A DNA stretch of 37,894 nt from Acidimicrobiia bacterium (GCA_024421095.1 JAHQYM010000015.1:1-37894), one strand, 5' to 3'; counted from the stretch's first letter, positions 8,916-21,200 are shown. Made by a program: numbers and translations. Notes: generated by a model from the sequence alone, not told the origin.

Positions 8916-9056
8916 AATGGGTTCGGTTTGGTGTACAACTCGCTCTTGCCCCCCAACTTGCTCCTGCCCTCCCAAGCACCACAACCTACCACCAAGCCGC
9001 CCCCCTACCAACAACATTAACGGTGCTCGGTGCGAAGCACGAAACTATCCGCGTAG

Positions 9057-10814
9057 TTAGGCGTGGCGGGGGTCTACCTCTATTCTTAGTCGGGCGTTGG
9101 GGCGGGGTGTAGACATCAGCGCATCCAAAAGTGGTTCGTGCTCATCGGCTTGTAGTAGCCAACGGTTGTCGGAAGGGCCGAGGACACGCACACCTGCTGG
9201 TTGACCCAACGCCTCAATGAACGGTTTTGCGCCTGCGCTCGAAATTAATGCCTGTGCGCCATAGGGGGCGATACCTGCGCTACGGCGGCGGTCACGTTCG
9301 GCTACCGCCACTAGGGCTGGGTCACCCAAAAGTAGTGCCCGCACAACTTCATGATCAGGTTGACGGGTTTGCAGCACCAATAAACCCCCAGCATCTCTAG
9401 GACCCAACAAACGGGCCGCCCGAGCCAGCAAGGCCATGGTTTGTTCCGCGGCTCTTTGGCGGGGTGCGAGCAGGTCTTGGTCGAGGTCCAAAAAAGCCAC
9501 AACCTCAACTTGATCTTGACGGTGCAACACCGCCTCTGTGCCTATAACCACACGCGTCTTACCAACTTGTGCAGATGTAGCCGTGACCTCATCAACCGCT
9601 TCACCTACCAGCGCCTCCAATTCCTCTTTCGCTCGGGTCACACCCACACGCAGGTTTTTTAGAACCGTGCTACCACAATGCACACAAACCGCTGGGCGTG
9701 ATTCGTTACCGTCTTTGGAGCGCAGTTCTTTGTCTGACAAGAGCATCGGCGAAGTTTCGTCAAGCGTGCGAACCAACTCCCCACAAGCCGCGCAAGACAA
9801 CAACCGCGCACGACCCTTGCGATTCAACACGCAAACAACCCGGCGGTCGCCACGCAAAACCTCGGCAATGCCTTCAGCAAACAAACCACCCTTGACTGGA
9901 TCTTCGTCACGGCGGTCAAACACCTTCACTAGTGGCCAACCTCTACGCTCAAACCCCCGATCAGGACGAAACAGACGCCCAGAGCGCAACGCCTCCAATG
10001 AAGGCACCGGGGAACTCAAAACTGCGGGCACACCCCGGCGACGCGCCCGTTCCAAAGCCACCTCGCGGGCGTTCCAAGTAGGTGCCGACTCTTCACTATG
10101 ACGTTCATCGTGTTCATCAAAAACCACCACAGCCCCAAGCCGCGGCATCGGCAACCAGGCAGCCGTTCGGGTACCCACAACAGTTACCCCGCTCGCCGCT
10201 AAAGCCCAATCCTTGGTGCCGAGCGCCACCCTTATCCCAGCACGCCGTAAAGCAATCCCCAAACGCCGTGCCCGTGCCGCACTCGCACACAGCAACAAGG
10301 CATCTCCACAACGGCATGCTTGAAGCGCCAATGCCACATCATCACTACTCGGTGGCGTTCTCAACACCGCAACACCATGCTCGGAAGCGAACTCAAATGC
10401 TTGCGCGAAGACATCTTTGGGGCCTGTCGGCACACTTTGGCGCGCCGATTGCTGCGGTATGCCAGCCAGCATCTTCGCTGGCGATGCCGCACGCAAGAAC
10501 TTCACCCGACTACCCGCCCAACGCCAAGCCGCCCAAGAAGCGAGTTCCAACATCTCAGCGCTTGGTCCCACTCCTCGCAGAGTGCTAAGCGATGCCAACG
10601 CAACCCCCGGAGGTGCCTGCACATCAAGCCCTGAAATCCAAGCCGACACCCTACGGCCCGCCAAGGGAACTCGCACCATTGAACCCACCGCTAGTGACTG
10701 AGCACGACCGTCAACCTGCCAAGCCTCAGGAACGAGGTAGCTAAACTCCTTGTTGAGAGCCAAGACATCAACAATGACCCGCACCACACGATTCTGGTTG
10801 GGGGTCTGAGTCAT
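9057..10814 (-). CDS. priA: Primosomal protein N' (PriA), actinobacterial helicase-degenerate form
   Basis: N-terminal VRVIVDVLALNKEFSYLVPE and Cys-pair zinc region SCAACGEL...CVHCGS; position downstream of metK. Confidence 0.85.
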   Translation of the reverse strand: MTQTPNQNRVVRVIVDVLALNKEFSYLVPEAWQVDGRAQSLAVGSMVRVPLAGRRVSAWISGLDVQAPPGVALASLSTLRGVGPSAEMLELASWAAWRWAGSRVKFLRAASPAKMLAGIPQQSARQSVPTGPKDVFAQAFEFASEHGVAVLRTPPSSDDVALALQACRCGDALLLCASAARARRLGIALRRAGIRVALGTKDWALAASGVTVVGTRTAAWLPMPRLGAVVVFDEHDERHSEESAPTWNAREVALERARRRGVPAVLSSPVPSLEALRSGRLFRPDRGFERRGWPLVKVFDRRDEDPVKGGLFAEGIAEVLRGDRRVVCVLNRKGRARLLSCAACGELVRTLDETSPMLLSDKELRSKDGNESRPAVCVHCGSTVLKNLRVGVTRAKEELEALVGEAVDEVTATSAQVGKTRVVIGTEAVLHRQDQVEVVAFLDLDQDLLAPRQRAAEQTMALLARAARLLGPRDAGGLLVLQTRQPDHEVVRALLLGDPALVAVAERDRRRSAGIAPYGAQALISSAGAKPFIEALGQPAGVRVLGPSDNRWLLQADEHEPLLDALMSTPRPNARLRIEVDPRHA

Positions 10815-10857
10815 CTGCGAGCGGTTATGCCACTGGGTCGCACAACCTCATTGGCAT

Positions 10858-12009
10858 TCAGAGGTTCAACGCCGACACCAGGTCGTCAACCCGGTCGGTG
10901 CGCTCCCAAGGGAAAAACCCATTCAGGCTCTCTCGACCAAAATGCCCGTATGCAGCGGTTTTCGCGTAAATGGGACGGCGCAGATCAAGGTCACGCAAAA
11001 TCGCGGCTGGCCGGAGATCAAAAACCTCCTTTATCGCTTTATCAATCGCCGCCTTGTCTACAGTTTCGGTGCCGAAGGTTTCGATCAGCACAGACACCGG
11101 GTTTTCCATCCCAATCGCATAAGCCACCTGCACTTCACAACGGCTAGCAGCTTTCGCAGAGACCAAGTTTTTGGCCACCCAACGTGCCGCGTAAGCAGCG
11201 GAACGATCCACCTTGGTTGGGTCTTTACCCGAAAAAGCGCCACCACCATGACGGGCCATACCGCCGTAGGTGTCAACGATAATCTTGCGTCCAGTCAGCC
11301 CGGTGTCGCCGACCGGCCCGCCGGTCACGAAACGCCCGGTCGGGTTAACATAAAAATTGGGGTTATCCGCAGCGAATTCGTGTGGCAAGACTGGTGCCAC
11401 AATGTGCTCCCAGAGATCTGGGCGGATCATCGAATCTCGGTCGATCCCGTCACTGTGTTGAGCAGAAATCAAAACGGTCTTGAGACGTACTGGTTGATGA
11501 TTTTCGTATTCAAATGTGACCTGCGTTTTCGCATCAGGACCCAGATAAGGAATCGTGCCGGCTTTACGAATTTCGGCGTGGCGTTCGGCTAAACGATGAG
11601 CTAAATGGATCGGTTGGGGCATCAAATCGGCTGTCTCATCGCAGGCGTAGCCGAACATCATTCCTTGATCACCGGCACCTTGCTTGTCGACTCCAACCGC
11701 GATGTCGGTAGATTGCTCGTCGATGGTCACCATGACCCCACAGGTGTTGCCGTCGAACCCGAAGGATTCACGGTCATAACCAATCTTGTTGATGGTTTGG
11801 CGTACCGTGCTGGCGATATCCACATATGCCTTGGTAGTGATCTCACCAGCGACAATGGCCAAACCGGTTGTAAGCATGGTTTCGCAAGCCACCCGACTCA
11901 TGGGGTCTTGAGCTAGCATGGCATCTAGGATCGTGTCTGAGATTTGGTCTGCCATTTTGTCTGGGTGACCTTCGGTCACGCTTTCGGAGGTGAACTCCCA
12001 GCGGGTCAT
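10858..12009 (-). CDS. metK: S-adenosylmethionine synthetase
   Basis: [51 protein letters not shown]. Confidence 0.98.
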   Translation of the reverse strand: MTRWEFTSESVTEGHPDKMADQISDTILDAMLAQDPMSRVACETMLTTGLAIVAGEITTKAYVDIASTVRQTINKIGYDRESFGFDGNTCGVMVTIDEQSTDIAVGVDKQGAGDQGMMFGYACDETADLMPQPIHLAHRLAERHAEIRKAGTIPYLGPDAKTQVTFEYENHQPVRLKTVLISAQHSDGIDRDSMIRPDLWEHIVAPVLPHEFAADNPNFYVNPTGRFVTGGPVGDTGLTGRKIIVDTYGGMARHGGGAFSGKDPTKVDRSAAYAARWVAKNLVSAKAASRCEVQVAYAIGMENPVSVLIETFGTETVDKAAIDKAIKEVFDLRPAAILRDLDLRRPIYAKTAAYGHFGRESLNGFFPWERTDRVDDLVSALNL

Positions 12010-13220
12010 TTCGGCTCCTTGTCCGCTTGATTGCATAATTTCGCTGCCTCATTGAGCACAACTTCCGCCACGGTCGTTTTGGTCGACAATGGCAGGTTGG
12101 TTGGTGGGCTGTCTGGTAGATAGATACTCACAATATTGGTGTCGTGATCGAAGCCTGCGCCGGCTACTGACACATCGTTGGCCACGATCATGTCGAGGTT
12201 CTTGAGTCGCAGTTTTTCTTGCGCATTTTGAGCTAGATCGTTAGTTTCGGCTGCAAAACCAACGAGGATTTGGCCCCGAGGTTTTTGTTTACCCAACTCC
12301 GCGAGGATATCTTCGGTGGCTTCTAGTTCTAGGTGTGGTAATCCTTGCGCTTTCTTGAGTTTGTGGGCGACATGGTGTTTGGGGCGGAAATCCGCCACGG
12401 CAGCAGCCATCACCACCAAATCAGCTTGAGGCGCTTCTTGAACACAAACTTGATGCATTTCCGCCGCGGTTACTACTTTCAAGATACGCATGTTATTGGG
12501 AGTTGAGTGATTTTCGGTGGTGACAAGCACCACCTCAGCACCCTGGTTAGCGGCGACTTGAGCGAAAGCGTGGCCTTGTTTACCCGAGGATCGGTTGCCA
12601 ATGAAACGAACCGCATCAATCGGCTCACGGGTGCCTCCCGCAGTAACGAGCACACGTTTAGCGCGCAGATAATCGGGTTGCAACGCGAACCTGGCCGCGT
12701 CAACAATCTCAGTTGGTTCAGCCATGCGACCCACGCCGCTATCCCCACCGGCGAGTAAACCACTTTCTGGGCCCACAAGACGCGCCCCACGAGCGGCCAA
12801 CACCGAAATATTTTCTTGCACGGATTGTTGTTCCCACATTTCTGTGTGCATCGCCGGGCAGATCACTAACGGTGCTCTACTAGCAAGCAGCGTAGCTGTC
12901 AAAAGATCAGCGGAACGCCCCACGCGGAGATCAGAAATAACCCGAGCGGTCGCCGGGGCAACCAACAACAAATCAGCGGCTTGCCCAATCTTGGTGTGTG
13001 GTATTGGTGTGTTGAGGTCGCCAAAAAGTGCTGTTCGTGCTGGTTCGCTAGCTAGCGCAGAAATGGTTGTGGTGCCGATCATCTGTTCAGCGGCTTTGGT
13101 CAATATCGGGGTGACGTGGGCACCGGCATCGACCAAACGGCGACACACCTCAATAGCTTTATACGCGGCAATACCACCCGAAACGCCAAGCACTATCCGT
13201 TTGCCTTGCAGCGTGGTCAT
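12006..13220 (-). CDS. coaBC: Bifunctional phosphopantothenoylcysteine decarboxylase/phosphopantothenate-cysteine ligase
   Basis: [51 protein letters not shown]; overlaps the metK start by ATGA. Confidence 0.95.
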   Translation of the reverse strand: MTTLQGKRIVLGVSGGIAAYKAIEVCRRLVDAGAHVTPILTKAAEQMIGTTTISALASEPARTALFGDLNTPIPHTKIGQAADLLLVAPATARVISDLRVGRSADLLTATLLASRAPLVICPAMHTEMWEQQSVQENISVLAARGARLVGPESGLLAGGDSGVGRMAEPTEIVDAARFALQPDYLRAKRVLVTAGGTREPIDAVRFIGNRSSGKQGHAFAQVAANQGAEVVLVTTENHSTPNNMRILKVVTAAEMHQVCVQEAPQADLVVMAAAVADFRPKHHVAHKLKKAQGLPHLELEATEDILAELGKQKPRGQILVGFAAETNDLAQNAQEKLRLKNLDMIVANDVSVAGAGFDHDTNIVSIYLPDSPPTNLPLSTKTTVAEVVLNEAAKLCNQADKEPK

Positions 13221-13246
13221 GGCGCAAGCACCGCCATTATGTGGGC

Positions 13247-13543
13247 TCAAGCACCCAGTAATCTGTCAACGGATGAAATTGCGGTATCCGCTTGGGGCTC
13301 TAGCTCTCGCGGCACGATCTTGCGGGCGGCAATTTCTTCAAGGGCTATTGACAGGGGTTTGCTCGCCGTTGATGCTACCTGCGGTGGTATTGAAGACCCT
13401 TGACCCCGGCTCAACTGCCCAAGATAAGCAGTGATTTCACGGCTGCGCCTAGCCGCCAGAATAACTAAGCGGAACTTAGACCTGCTGTCTTCCAATAGAC
13501 CCTCAATCGGTGGGTTCATCATCGTGTCGTAACCGTGAGCCAT
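13247..13543 (-). CDS. rpoZ: RNA polymerase omega subunit
   Basis: MNPPIEGLLEDSRSKFRLVILAARRSREITAYL; conserved gmk-rpoZ-coaBC order. Confidence 0.9.
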   Translation of the reverse strand: MAHGYDTMMNPPIEGLLEDSRSKFRLVILAARRSREITAYLGQLSRGQGSSIPPQVASTASKPLSIALEEIAARKIVPRELEPQADTAISSVDRLLGA

Positions 13544-13585
13544 TTGCAGTCTCCTCAGGTGTCAGCGGGTGCAAGCGTGTACAGT

Positions 13586-14155
13586 CTAGCGCGAGGATCC
13601 GCAAGCGCGACGTTGTTGGATCACTGCTTCGAGTTCAGCCAAAGCTCGCTCGAAGTTGTCGTTGATGACGATTCGTGCACCGAGTTCTTGGGCCACGGCC
13701 AATTCGTTGGAGGCTTTGGCTAGCCGCGCGGCGATTTTTTCGGGGGGGTCGCCTCGGCCGATTAGCCGGTCTCGCTGTGCTTGGCGCGATGGAGCGTCTA
13801 CGAAGATGACTAGTGCTTCTGGAAAATGTGCGCGTATCTGCTGTGCTCCGAACACATCAATTTCGTAGAGCAGATCGTGTTTGGGGGGTGGTTGCACCAA
13901 GGGTGTACCTTGTCGATAATCCAGAAAGTCCACCCACTCCAAGAATCCGCCAGCCGCGATGTGTTGGTCGAAATACTCGCGGTTGGTGAAATGGTAAGCC
14001 TCCATTGGTTCACCTTTGCGCCGCAAGCGTGTGGTCCAACTACGCGACAACCAAAGCCGTTGGTCACGGTCCAACAAACTTGCGACTAGCGTTCCTTTGC
14101 CCACGCCACCGGGTCCGGAGATCACGATGACTAGCTGGTTTTCGAGAGTTATCAC
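13586..14155 (-). CDS. gmk: Guanylate kinase
   Basis: VIVISGPGGVGKGTLVASLL, SRSWTTRLRRKGE, EIDVFGAQQIRAHFPEALVIFVDAPS. Confidence 0.96.
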   Translation of the reverse strand: MITLENQLVIVISGPGGVGKGTLVASLLDRDQRLWLSRSWTTRLRRKGEPMEAYHFTNREYFDQHIAAGGFLEWVDFLDYRQGTPLVQPPPKHDLLYEIDVFGAQQIRAHFPEALVIFVDAPSRQAQRDRLIGRGDPPEKIAARLAKASNELAVAQELGARIVINDNFERALAELEAVIQQRRACGSSR

Positions 14156-14161
14156 CGCAAA

Positions 14162-14497
14162 TCAGCGGTCGGATGGTGCGTCGTCACTGAACGTCTTGAG
14201 CAGTTCAGCCCGTTGCCTTCTGCCGAGGCCATATAATCTGCGGTTTTCCGCAATGCCGATTGCTTCCATGGTGCGGCGGGCTCTGACTTTGCCCACTTTT
14301 GGAAGTGACTCGATGATCATTAGCACTTTGGTTTTGCCAACGATCTCGTTTTTGTTTGCGAGTTCAAGAACTTCGGCGAGCGACAAGGAGCCCATCTTGA
14401 GCTTGTGTTTCAACTCGCTGCGCTCTCGGCGGGCTGCTGCTGCTTTGGCTAATGCTGCGGTTCGGGCTTCGTCACTTAATTGTGGAGGTTTAACCAT
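14162..14497 (-). CDS. mihF: Actinobacterial integration host factor
   Basis: MGSLSLAEVLELAN..VGKTKVLMIIESLPKVGKVRARRTMEAIGIAENRRLYGLGRRQRAEL; adjacent to gmk. Confidence 0.93.
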   Translation of the reverse strand: MVKPPQLSDEARTAALAKAAAARRERSELKHKLKMGSLSLAEVLELANKNEIVGKTKVLMIIESLPKVGKVRARRTMEAIGIAENRRLYGLGRRQRAELLKTFSDDAPSDR

Positions 14498-14545
14498 TCC
14501 TCAAACCTTAGTGGTAAACGTTGCAGAAGGCAAGTTCTGAAGCAA

Positions 14546-15460
14546 TTAGTTGTGTGCTGAACCCACTAGGTCGCGCACTTGGGCTATGTCGTGGCGGTCG
14601 CACCAGGTGGTGAAATCCCGAAGAATTCGCAGTGGTGCTCTCGGGTCGGCGAACGTGGCAGTGCCCACTTCAACGGCGCAAGCGCCCGCCGCCAGAAACT
14701 GCACCACAGCTTCGCAATTGGTTACTCCGCCAACCCCCACAATCGGTAAGTCTGGGATCGCTTCGTGCACGTCGTAGCAGGCTCGAACCGCCACCGGTCG
14801 CATGGCCGCACCAGACAATCCGCCGCGCTTGGCACCAAGCAGTGGACGGCGGGTTTCAGGGTCTATCACCATGGCTAGTAAGGTGTTGGTCAAGACCACT
14901 GCTTGCGCGCCTGCGGACTGTGCAGCCGCGGCGATCTCCACGATGTCGGCCGCGTTGGGGCTGAGCTTGGCCCAACAAGGTAGCCCACTGTTGCGGCTCG
15001 CGGCAACGGCTTGTGCAGTGGCTTCGGCGCTGTGTGCAAACATGCGGTTACGGTCGTCAAGATTGGGACAAGACACGTTCACTTCAACCGCAACCAGGCA
15101 ATCGGGTGCCTTGCTGAGAACCACCGCGGCTTCGTGGTATTCGTCGATGTTGTTTCCCCAGATGCTGGCCACAACCGACGCTCCCGTAACCTCTAGGCGT
15201 GGAAGTTCATTTGCGAGCCAGTGAGCCAGGCTCGGGCCGCTAAGCCCGACGCTGTTTACCATACCGGCAGCAGTCGGCAATAGCCGAGGCGCCGGGTTAC
15301 CCTGCCAAGGGGTAGATTTCATTGATTTGACCACGATCGCGCCGAGTTCGCTAGGGCGCAGATAGCGGGCAAACTCCACACCGTGGCCTACCACACCTGA
15401 GGCTGTTAGCACCGGTGCGCGGAGTTCTACCGAACCGATGGTGGTGGCTAAGCTAACCAT
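14546..15460 (-). CDS. pyrD: Dihydroorotate dehydrogenase (class 1-like)
   Basis: [60 protein letters not shown]. Confidence 0.93.
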   Translation of the reverse strand: MVSLATTIGSVELRAPVLTASGVVGHGVEFARYLRPSELGAIVVKSMKSTPWQGNPAPRLLPTAAGMVNSVGLSGPSLAHWLANELPRLEVTGASVVASIWGNNIDEYHEAAVVLSKAPDCLVAVEVNVSCPNLDDRNRMFAHSAEATAQAVAASRNSGLPCWAKLSPNAADIVEIAAAAQSAGAQAVVLTNTLLAMVIDPETRRPLLGAKRGGLSGAAMRPVAVRACYDVHEAIPDLPIVGVGGVTNCEAVVQFLAAGACAVEVGTATFADPRAPLRILRDFTTWCDRHDIAQVRDLVGSAHN

Positions 15461-18400
15461 GCGGTGTTGGCCAGTCGAAGCCCCCCGGCGCGCCTAGATA
15501 GCCTCGTTGATGGTATTCCTGCAAGCTGCGTACCTGCAATGGGTAACGGGCCCAATCACGCAAGCCTTGCACTGCGGCTAGCGCCGCGGCGGTGGTGGTT
15601 AGTAGCGGCACGTTTGCGAGCCCGGCGGCGGCGCGAATGTTGGCACCGTCAGCGCGTGAACCGCGACCGCGGGGCGAGTTGACCACCAAAGCCACGTCGC
15701 CACGTTCAATTAGTTCCACCGCGTGGGTGCCACCGTTGTCGCCAATTTTGGCAACGATGGTGTCTACTGTCACCCCTTCGGCTTGTAGTTTGGCTGCGGT
15801 GCCTGAGGTGGCGGCGATGCTGAATCCGAGTTCGGTGAAACCTCGCCCGATGGCCACGCCAAGATGTTTGTCACGGTCAGCTAGCGACATAAATACTGTG
15901 GTATTCGGGGTATTTTTTTCGGGCAGACGGGTTCCTGCGGCGATTTGTGATTTCATGAACGCGAGCCCAGGGGTGAGGTCGATGCCCATTACTTCACCGG
16001 TGGAACGCATCTCTGGGCCCAGCAATGCATCCGCTTCAGGAAATCTGTTGAAGGGCAATACTGCCTCTTTGATGGCCACATGTTGGGCTGTGATTGGTTC
16101 GCTCAGCAGCCGTTCATGACGCAAGCTGGAAAGGGTTTCGCCCAGCATCACCCGGCTGGCTATTTTGGCTAACGGAACACCGGTGGCTTTGGCCACGAAG
16201 GGTACGGTCCGTGAAGCTCGCGGGTTGGCTTCGATCACGAAAACTTGGTTGTCTTTAACGGCGTATTGAACGTTGATTAATCCTTTGACTTCTAGTGCTG
16301 CGGCGATCTTTGAGGTGTAACTTTCGATCACCTCAATAGTCTTCGGGCTCAAGTTTGTTGGCGGGATTGAGCAGGCCGAATCGCCGCTGTGTACGCCCGC
16401 TTCCTCGACGTGTTCCATCACCGCGCCGATCATGAAGCCGCCTTGGTGGTCGCGTATTGCGTCAACATCCACCTCTGTAGCATCTTCCAAGAAGCGGTCC
16501 ACCAAAACCGGGCGTTGTGCAGACAATCCACCTTCGCGACCAAGCGAACCGAAGCCAGCTAACTGGTCCATTGCTCGCCTCAAGTCGGTGTCACTGTAGA
16601 CAATTTCCATGGCTCTGCCGCCGAGTACGTATGACGGGCGTACCAGCGCCGGGTACCCAATTCGTGCAGTGATTTCAAGAGCGTCAGCGATGTTTAGGGC
16701 GGTTCCGCCAGCGGGTTGAGGAATTTCGAGTTGTGCACAGAGTGCGTTCCAGCGTTGGCGATCTTCGGCGCTGTCAATGGCGCTTGACGAGGTGCCCACG
16801 ATTAGTTCTGAGGGTAACTTTTCTGCTAGTTTCAACGGTGTCTGCCCACCCAAAGAAACGATCACGCCCAGTGGTTTTTCGCTGTCGATAACGTTCATCA
16901 CATCTTCAAAGGTGAGTGGTTCAAAATATAGTCGGTCTGACGTGTCGTAGTCTGTGGAGACTGTTTCGGGGTTGCAGTTGACCATCACCGTTTCGTAACC
17001 AGCTTCTCGCAAGGCGAAGCTGGCATGCACACAGCAATAATCGAATTCGATGCCTTGACCAATACGGTTAGGCCCCGAACCCAAGATGATTACCCGTTCG
17101 CGCTGGCCGGGGCGAACCTCATCGGTGTCTTCATATGTTGAGTAGTGATATGGGGTTTCGGCATCGAACTCAGCAGCACAAGTATCGACCGTCTTGAAAG
17201 TGGCTTTAATGCCTAACGCTAATCGCCGTTGACGTACCTGGTCTTCTTCTTCGTTCCACAAATAAGCCAACTGTGCATCGGAGAAGCCCAGTTGTTTAGC
17301 CCGTTTCAGGTCGGCTTTATCGATGCTTGAAAGCGATTTGGTGGCGAGGTGGGCGCGTTCCTCGGTAATTTGCAGCATTTGATCCAGAAACCAAAGATCA
17401 ATTTTGGTTGCCTCATGAATGGTTTCGAGCGTTACACCGCGCCGCAGCAACGCTTCCAATTGGAACGGTCTGTCTGGAGTGGCAACCGCAACGGCGGCGA
17501 GCAACGAGGCTTCATCAAGCTGCTCCAACACGGCTTCAGCGGGGTCGCAGTTCAGTCCGTAGCGTCCTTGCTCAAGCGATCGTAACGCTTTTTGTAAAGA
17601 CTCGGGGAACGTTCTGCCGATGGCCATGACCTCACCGACGCTTTGCATAGACGTTCCCAATACCCCGCTTGTGCCGGGGAACTTCTCGAACGCCCAGCGG
17701 GGTATTTTGGTTACCACATAATCAATCGAAGGTTCAAACGATGCGGGTGTCTTCTTGGTGATGTCGTTGGGTATTTCGTCAAGGGTGTAACCCACCGCGA
17801 GCTTGGCAGCAATTTTTGCTATCGGGAACCCAGTCGCTTTTGAAGCAAGCGCCGAGGAACGGCTCACCCGTGGGTTCATCTCAATTATGATTTGGCGACC
17901 GGTCTCTGGGTGAACCGCCCACTGCACATTCGACCCGCCGGTTTCAACCCCCACCTTGCGGATACACGCAAAAGAACCGTTGCGTAGTTCTTGGTATTCC
18001 ACATCGGTTAGCGTTTGTGTTGGTGCTACGGTGATCGAATCGCCAGTGTGTACACCCATTGGATCGAAGTTCTCAATCGCGCATACCACCACGCAGTTGT
18101 CGCGGCGGTCTCGCATCACCTCAAGTTCGTATTCTTTCCATCCAGCGATTGATTCTTCGATCAGGATTTCCGAGATGGGGCTACATTCAAGGCCGTAACT
18201 GGCGATTTGATCGAACTCTTCGAGGGTGTGGGCGATCCCCGTACCTCGGCCACCAAGAATGTACGCGGGGCGAATGATCACTGGTAAACCAACCTCAGCT
18301 ACGACCTGGCGGGCCCTCGGGAGATCATGTGCAATGCCTGAGCGAGCCACTTCTAAGCCGATCTCGGTCATGGCTTTTTTGAATAGGTCTCGGTCTTCGG

Positions 18401-18797
18401 CGGTGGCGATTGCGGTGGCATCGGCGCCGATTAGTTCAACGTTGTGGGCGGCTAACGTGCCTTGCTGTTGCAGTTCCATGGCCAAGTTCAAGCCGGTTTG
18501 CCCTCCCAAGGTTGGCAATAGTGCCATGTTTGTTTTGGGGTGGTCGCGCTTTTCTTTTTCAATAATTTTGGTTAGTACCGCAGCATCAAGTGGTTCTACA
18601 TAGGTTGCATCAGCGAAATCTGGGTCGGTCATTATGGTCGCTGGGTTGGAGTTGGCCAAGATGACGCGGTAGCCCTCTTCTTGGATGGCGCGGCAGGCTT
18701 GCGTACCGGAATAATCAAATTCGCAAGCCTGACCGATGATGATTGGGCCAGACCCAATGATCAGAATTGAATCGATATCGTCACGTCGCGGCATCAA
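15453..18797 (-). CDS. carB: Carbamoyl-phosphate synthase large subunit
   Basis: 1114 aa; [28 protein letters not shown]-type start, two ATP-grasp halves, [21 protein letters not shown]. Confidence 0.98.
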   Translation of the reverse strand: MMPRRDDIDSILIIGSGPIIIGQACEFDYSGTQACRAIQEEGYRVILANSNPATIMTDPDFADATYVEPLDAAVLTKIIEKEKRDHPKTNMALLPTLGGQTGLNLAMELQQQGTLAAHNVELIGADATAIATAEDRDLFKKAMTEIGLEVARSGIAHDLPRARQVVAEVGLPVIIRPAYILGGRGTGIAHTLEEFDQIASYGLECSPISEILIEESIAGWKEYELEVMRDRRDNCVVVCAIENFDPMGVHTGDSITVAPTQTLTDVEYQELRNGSFACIRKVGVETGGSNVQWAVHPETGRQIIIEMNPRVSRSSALASKATGFPIAKIAAKLAVGYTLDEIPNDITKKTPASFEPSIDYVVTKIPRWAFEKFPGTSGVLGTSMQSVGEVMAIGRTFPESLQKALRSLEQGRYGLNCDPAEAVLEQLDEASLLAAVAVATPDRPFQLEALLRRGVTLETIHEATKIDLWFLDQMLQITEERAHLATKSLSSIDKADLKRAKQLGFSDAQLAYLWNEEEDQVRQRRLALGIKATFKTVDTCAAEFDAETPYHYSTYEDTDEVRPGQRERVIILGSGPNRIGQGIEFDYCCVHASFALREAGYETVMVNCNPETVSTDYDTSDRLYFEPLTFEDVMNVIDSEKPLGVIVSLGGQTPLKLAEKLPSELIVGTSSSAIDSAEDRQRWNALCAQLEIPQPAGGTALNIADALEITARIGYPALVRPSYVLGGRAMEIVYSDTDLRRAMDQLAGFGSLGREGGLSAQRPVLVDRFLEDATEVDVDAIRDHQGGFMIGAVMEHVEEAGVHSGDSACSIPPTNLSPKTIEVIESYTSKIAAALEVKGLINVQYAVKDNQVFVIEANPRASRTVPFVAKATGVPLAKIASRVMLGETLSSLRHERLLSEPITAQHVAIKEAVLPFNRFPEADALLGPEMRSTGEVMGIDLTPGLAFMKSQIAAGTRLPEKNTPNTTVFMSLADRDKHLGVAIGRGFTELGFSIAATSGTAAKLQAEGVTVDTIVAKIGDNGGTHAVELIERGDVALVVNSPRGRGSRADGANIRAAAGLANVPLLTTTAAALAAVQGLRDWARYPLQVRSLQEYHQRGYLGAPGGFDWPTPHG

Positions 18798-19894
18798 GCA
18801 ACCGAGGGGTACTGATCCATGAGCCGTTTGAATTCATCAAAGAGATAACGGCTGTCGTGCGGGCCGGGGCCCGCTTCTGGATGATACTGCACACTAAAAA
18901 CTGGTAAACGTTTGTGGAACATGCCTTCAAGAGCTTCGTCATTGAGGCAAACGTGAGTTTCTACCACCTCGGGCACCGAACCAGTGGCCACCGCAAAGTT
19001 GTGGTTTTGGCTGGTAATTTCCACTGCGCCACTGCGCGTATCTTGTACTGGTACGTTGCCCCCGTGATGTCCAAACTTCATTTTGTAGGTGTTGCCGCCA
19101 AGCGCCAGCGCTAGAACTTGGTGACCTAAACAAATCCCGAAGATCGGCACCCGCCCCAACAATTTTGGGATTTCTTCAATGATCGTCCCAGCCATTTGGG
19201 GGTCTCCAGGACCGTTCGACAGAAACACCCCGTCTGGCGACTCCGCTAGAACCTGAGCCGCTGGCGTGGCTGCCGGCACAACCGTAACTGAACCTAGTTG
19301 CGACAACTGGCGCAACATGGTGGACTTGATTCCCAGGTCGTAGGCGATGATACGGCGTTTTGTGCCAGCAATGGTGTAGGGGGCTTTGGTGGTAACTACC
19401 CCCACCAAGTCCACACCTGAAGTTGTGGGGTCAGCTAGCGCGGCGGCGTGCAGGTCGGCAATGTCAGCCGAACCGAAAGCGGCAGACATGGCACCGTGTT
19501 CACGAATGTGTTTGGTGAGACGGCGGGTGTCGACACCAGCGATACCAGCAGTGTTATGTGCCACAAGATACGAATCGAGATCAGCGGCGGCGCGCCAGTT
19601 GCTGTGCCGGCGGGCTAGTTCACGCACCACGACACCGCTACAAAAAGGGCGACGGGCTTCGTCGTCTTCACTGTTGACACCGTAGTTGCCAATGTGCGGG
19701 TAGGTGAACGTGATGATCTGGCCAGCGTAAGACGGATCAGTGATGACCTCTTGATATCCAGACAAAACAGTGTTGAAAACCACTTCCCCACTGGTGATAC
19801 CGCTAGGCAAGGCAGCGCCAATCGCTTCGCCGCTAAAGATGGCGCCGTCCGCCAAAACTAACCGGTAGGCGCACAGTTCCTCAGAGCCGCTCAT
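18794..19894 (-). CDS. carA: Carbamoyl-phosphate synthase small subunit
   Basis: [73 protein letters not shown]. Confidence 0.98.
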   Translation of the reverse strand: MSGSEELCAYRLVLADGAIFSGEAIGAALPSGITSGEVVFNTVLSGYQEVITDPSYAGQIITFTYPHIGNYGVNSEDDEARRPFCSGVVVRELARRHSNWRAAADLDSYLVAHNTAGIAGVDTRRLTKHIREHGAMSAAFGSADIADLHAAALADPTTSGVDLVGVVTTKAPYTIAGTKRRIIAYDLGIKSTMLRQLSQLGSVTVVPAATPAAQVLAESPDGVFLSNGPGDPQMAGTIIEEIPKLLGRVPIFGICLGHQVLALALGGNTYKMKFGHHGGNVPVQDTRSGAVEITSQNHNFAVATGSVPEVVETHVCLNDEALEGMFHKRLPVFSVQYHPEAGPGPHDSRYLFDEFKRLMDQYPSVA

Positions 19895-21189
19895 CGTTGT
19901 GCGATGCCGTCTACCACCACGGCCTCTCCTTGATAAATTGTGTGACGCACTTTGCCTTTGAGAGCCATGTTCTCATAGGGCGTGTTGGAACTCAGGCTTG
20001 CTAGTTGCGCGCCCTTCACCTCCCAAACGAGTTGCGGGTCGATAACTGTGAGGTTGGCCGCACGACCCACCGCAACGGGCCCGCCGTGTTGGGATCTGAG
20101 GCTTGCGATAGCCGCCGGCTGCCACGACATGGCCGCCAAGATCGCCTCAAGACGCATATCTAAGTGTGTGTTGGCCACCGCAAATGCGGTCTCCAATCCG
20201 AGCATGCCTGGGGGTGCAGCAACGAACGTCTGTTGCTTGGATTCGGTCGTGTGCGGAGCGTGGTCGGTAGCGATGGCATCAATTGTGCCGTCTTTCAAAC
20301 CAGCTTTCACCGCTCCAACATCGGTTTGGGTGCGCAGCGGTGGATGAACCTTGAATAACGGGTCGAAACTGGCGCAGCAAGCATCGGTCAAAGAAAAATG
20401 ATGGGTTGTGGCCTCAGCAGTAACCGGCAAGCCCGCTTCTTTAGCGGCACGAATCATTGAGACTGAACCAGCGGTAGACACATGTTGGAAATGCACCCGG
20501 GTGCCAGTCAGACGACACAAAGCGATATCGCGCATCACCATCAACTCCTCAGCTTCGCCGGGTTGCCCGCCAATCCCTAACCAACTTGACCATTCACCCT
20601 CGTGCATATGCCCCGCTTCACTTAGCGTCTCAACTTCACAATGCTGCGCCAAAACAATGCTGTCCTGGGGGCATAGATGCCCAAGCGAGCCGGCGTATTC
20701 GAGCGCGCTGCGCATCAACTGGTCGTCTTGCACTCCCCTACCATCATCGGTGAAGATACGCACACCGGCACGAACCAACTCCGCGAAAGGTGCGAGCTTT
20801 TCGCCACGGCGGCCCACTGAGATCGCAGCGCTCGGCAGCACATCACAAATCCCTTCTTGGGCACACGCACGCACCTCGGCAATTACCGAAACATTGTCGG
20901 CATCGGGCGTTGTGTTGGGCATCGCCACGATGGCCGTGTAGCCACCGAGTGCCGCGGCTCGTGCCCCACTCGCAATAGTTTCTGCCGTTTCGTACCCGGG
21001 TTGGCGCAAATGCACATGCAGATCAACGAACCCAGGGCAAATCACACAACCACTCGCATCCAATGTGCGGTCGGCTGTGATATTTGGTTCGACTGCAAGG
21101 ATTGTGGCATCGGCACCAACCACAACATCGGCACGACGAGACCCTGCTTCGTCAATCACTGTTGCACCGCGGATTGCTAGCGTGCTCAT
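19891..21189 (-). CDS. pyrC: Dihydroorotase
   Basis: PGFVDLHVHLRQPGYE, AMPNTTP, IDAIATDHAPHT; internal ATG at 21189 preferred over 21204. Confidence 0.95.
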   Translation of the reverse strand: MSTLAIRGATVIDEAGSRRADVVVGADATILAVEPNITADRTLDASGCVICPGFVDLHVHLRQPGYETAETIASGARAAALGGYTAIVAMPNTTPDADNVSVIAEVRACAQEGICDVLPSAAISVGRRGEKLAPFAELVRAGVRIFTDDGRGVQDDQLMRSALEYAGSLGHLCPQDSIVLAQHCEVETLSEAGHMHEGEWSSWLGIGGQPGEAEELMVMRDIALCRLTGTRVHFQHVSTAGSVSMIRAAKEAGLPVTAEATTHHFSLTDACCASFDPLFKVHPPLRTQTDVGAVKAGLKDGTIDAIATDHAPHTTESKQQTFVAAPPGMLGLETAFAVANTHLDMRLEAILAAMSWQPAAIASLRSQHGGPVAVGRAANLTVIDPQLVWEVKGAQLASLSSNTPYENMALKGKVRHTIYQGEAVVVDGIAQR

Positions 21190-21200
21190 GCCACCTCGCG

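Noticed and set aside
9538-10101. 187-aa plus-strand ORF antisense to priA
   Set aside because: Low-complexity S/T/R-rich translation lying wholly inside a conserved gene on the other strand; typical shadow ORF.
12724-13434. 236-aa plus-strand ORF antisense to coaBC/rpoZ
   Set aside because: Overlaps two well-supported genes on the minus strand; composition consistent with a shadow ORF.
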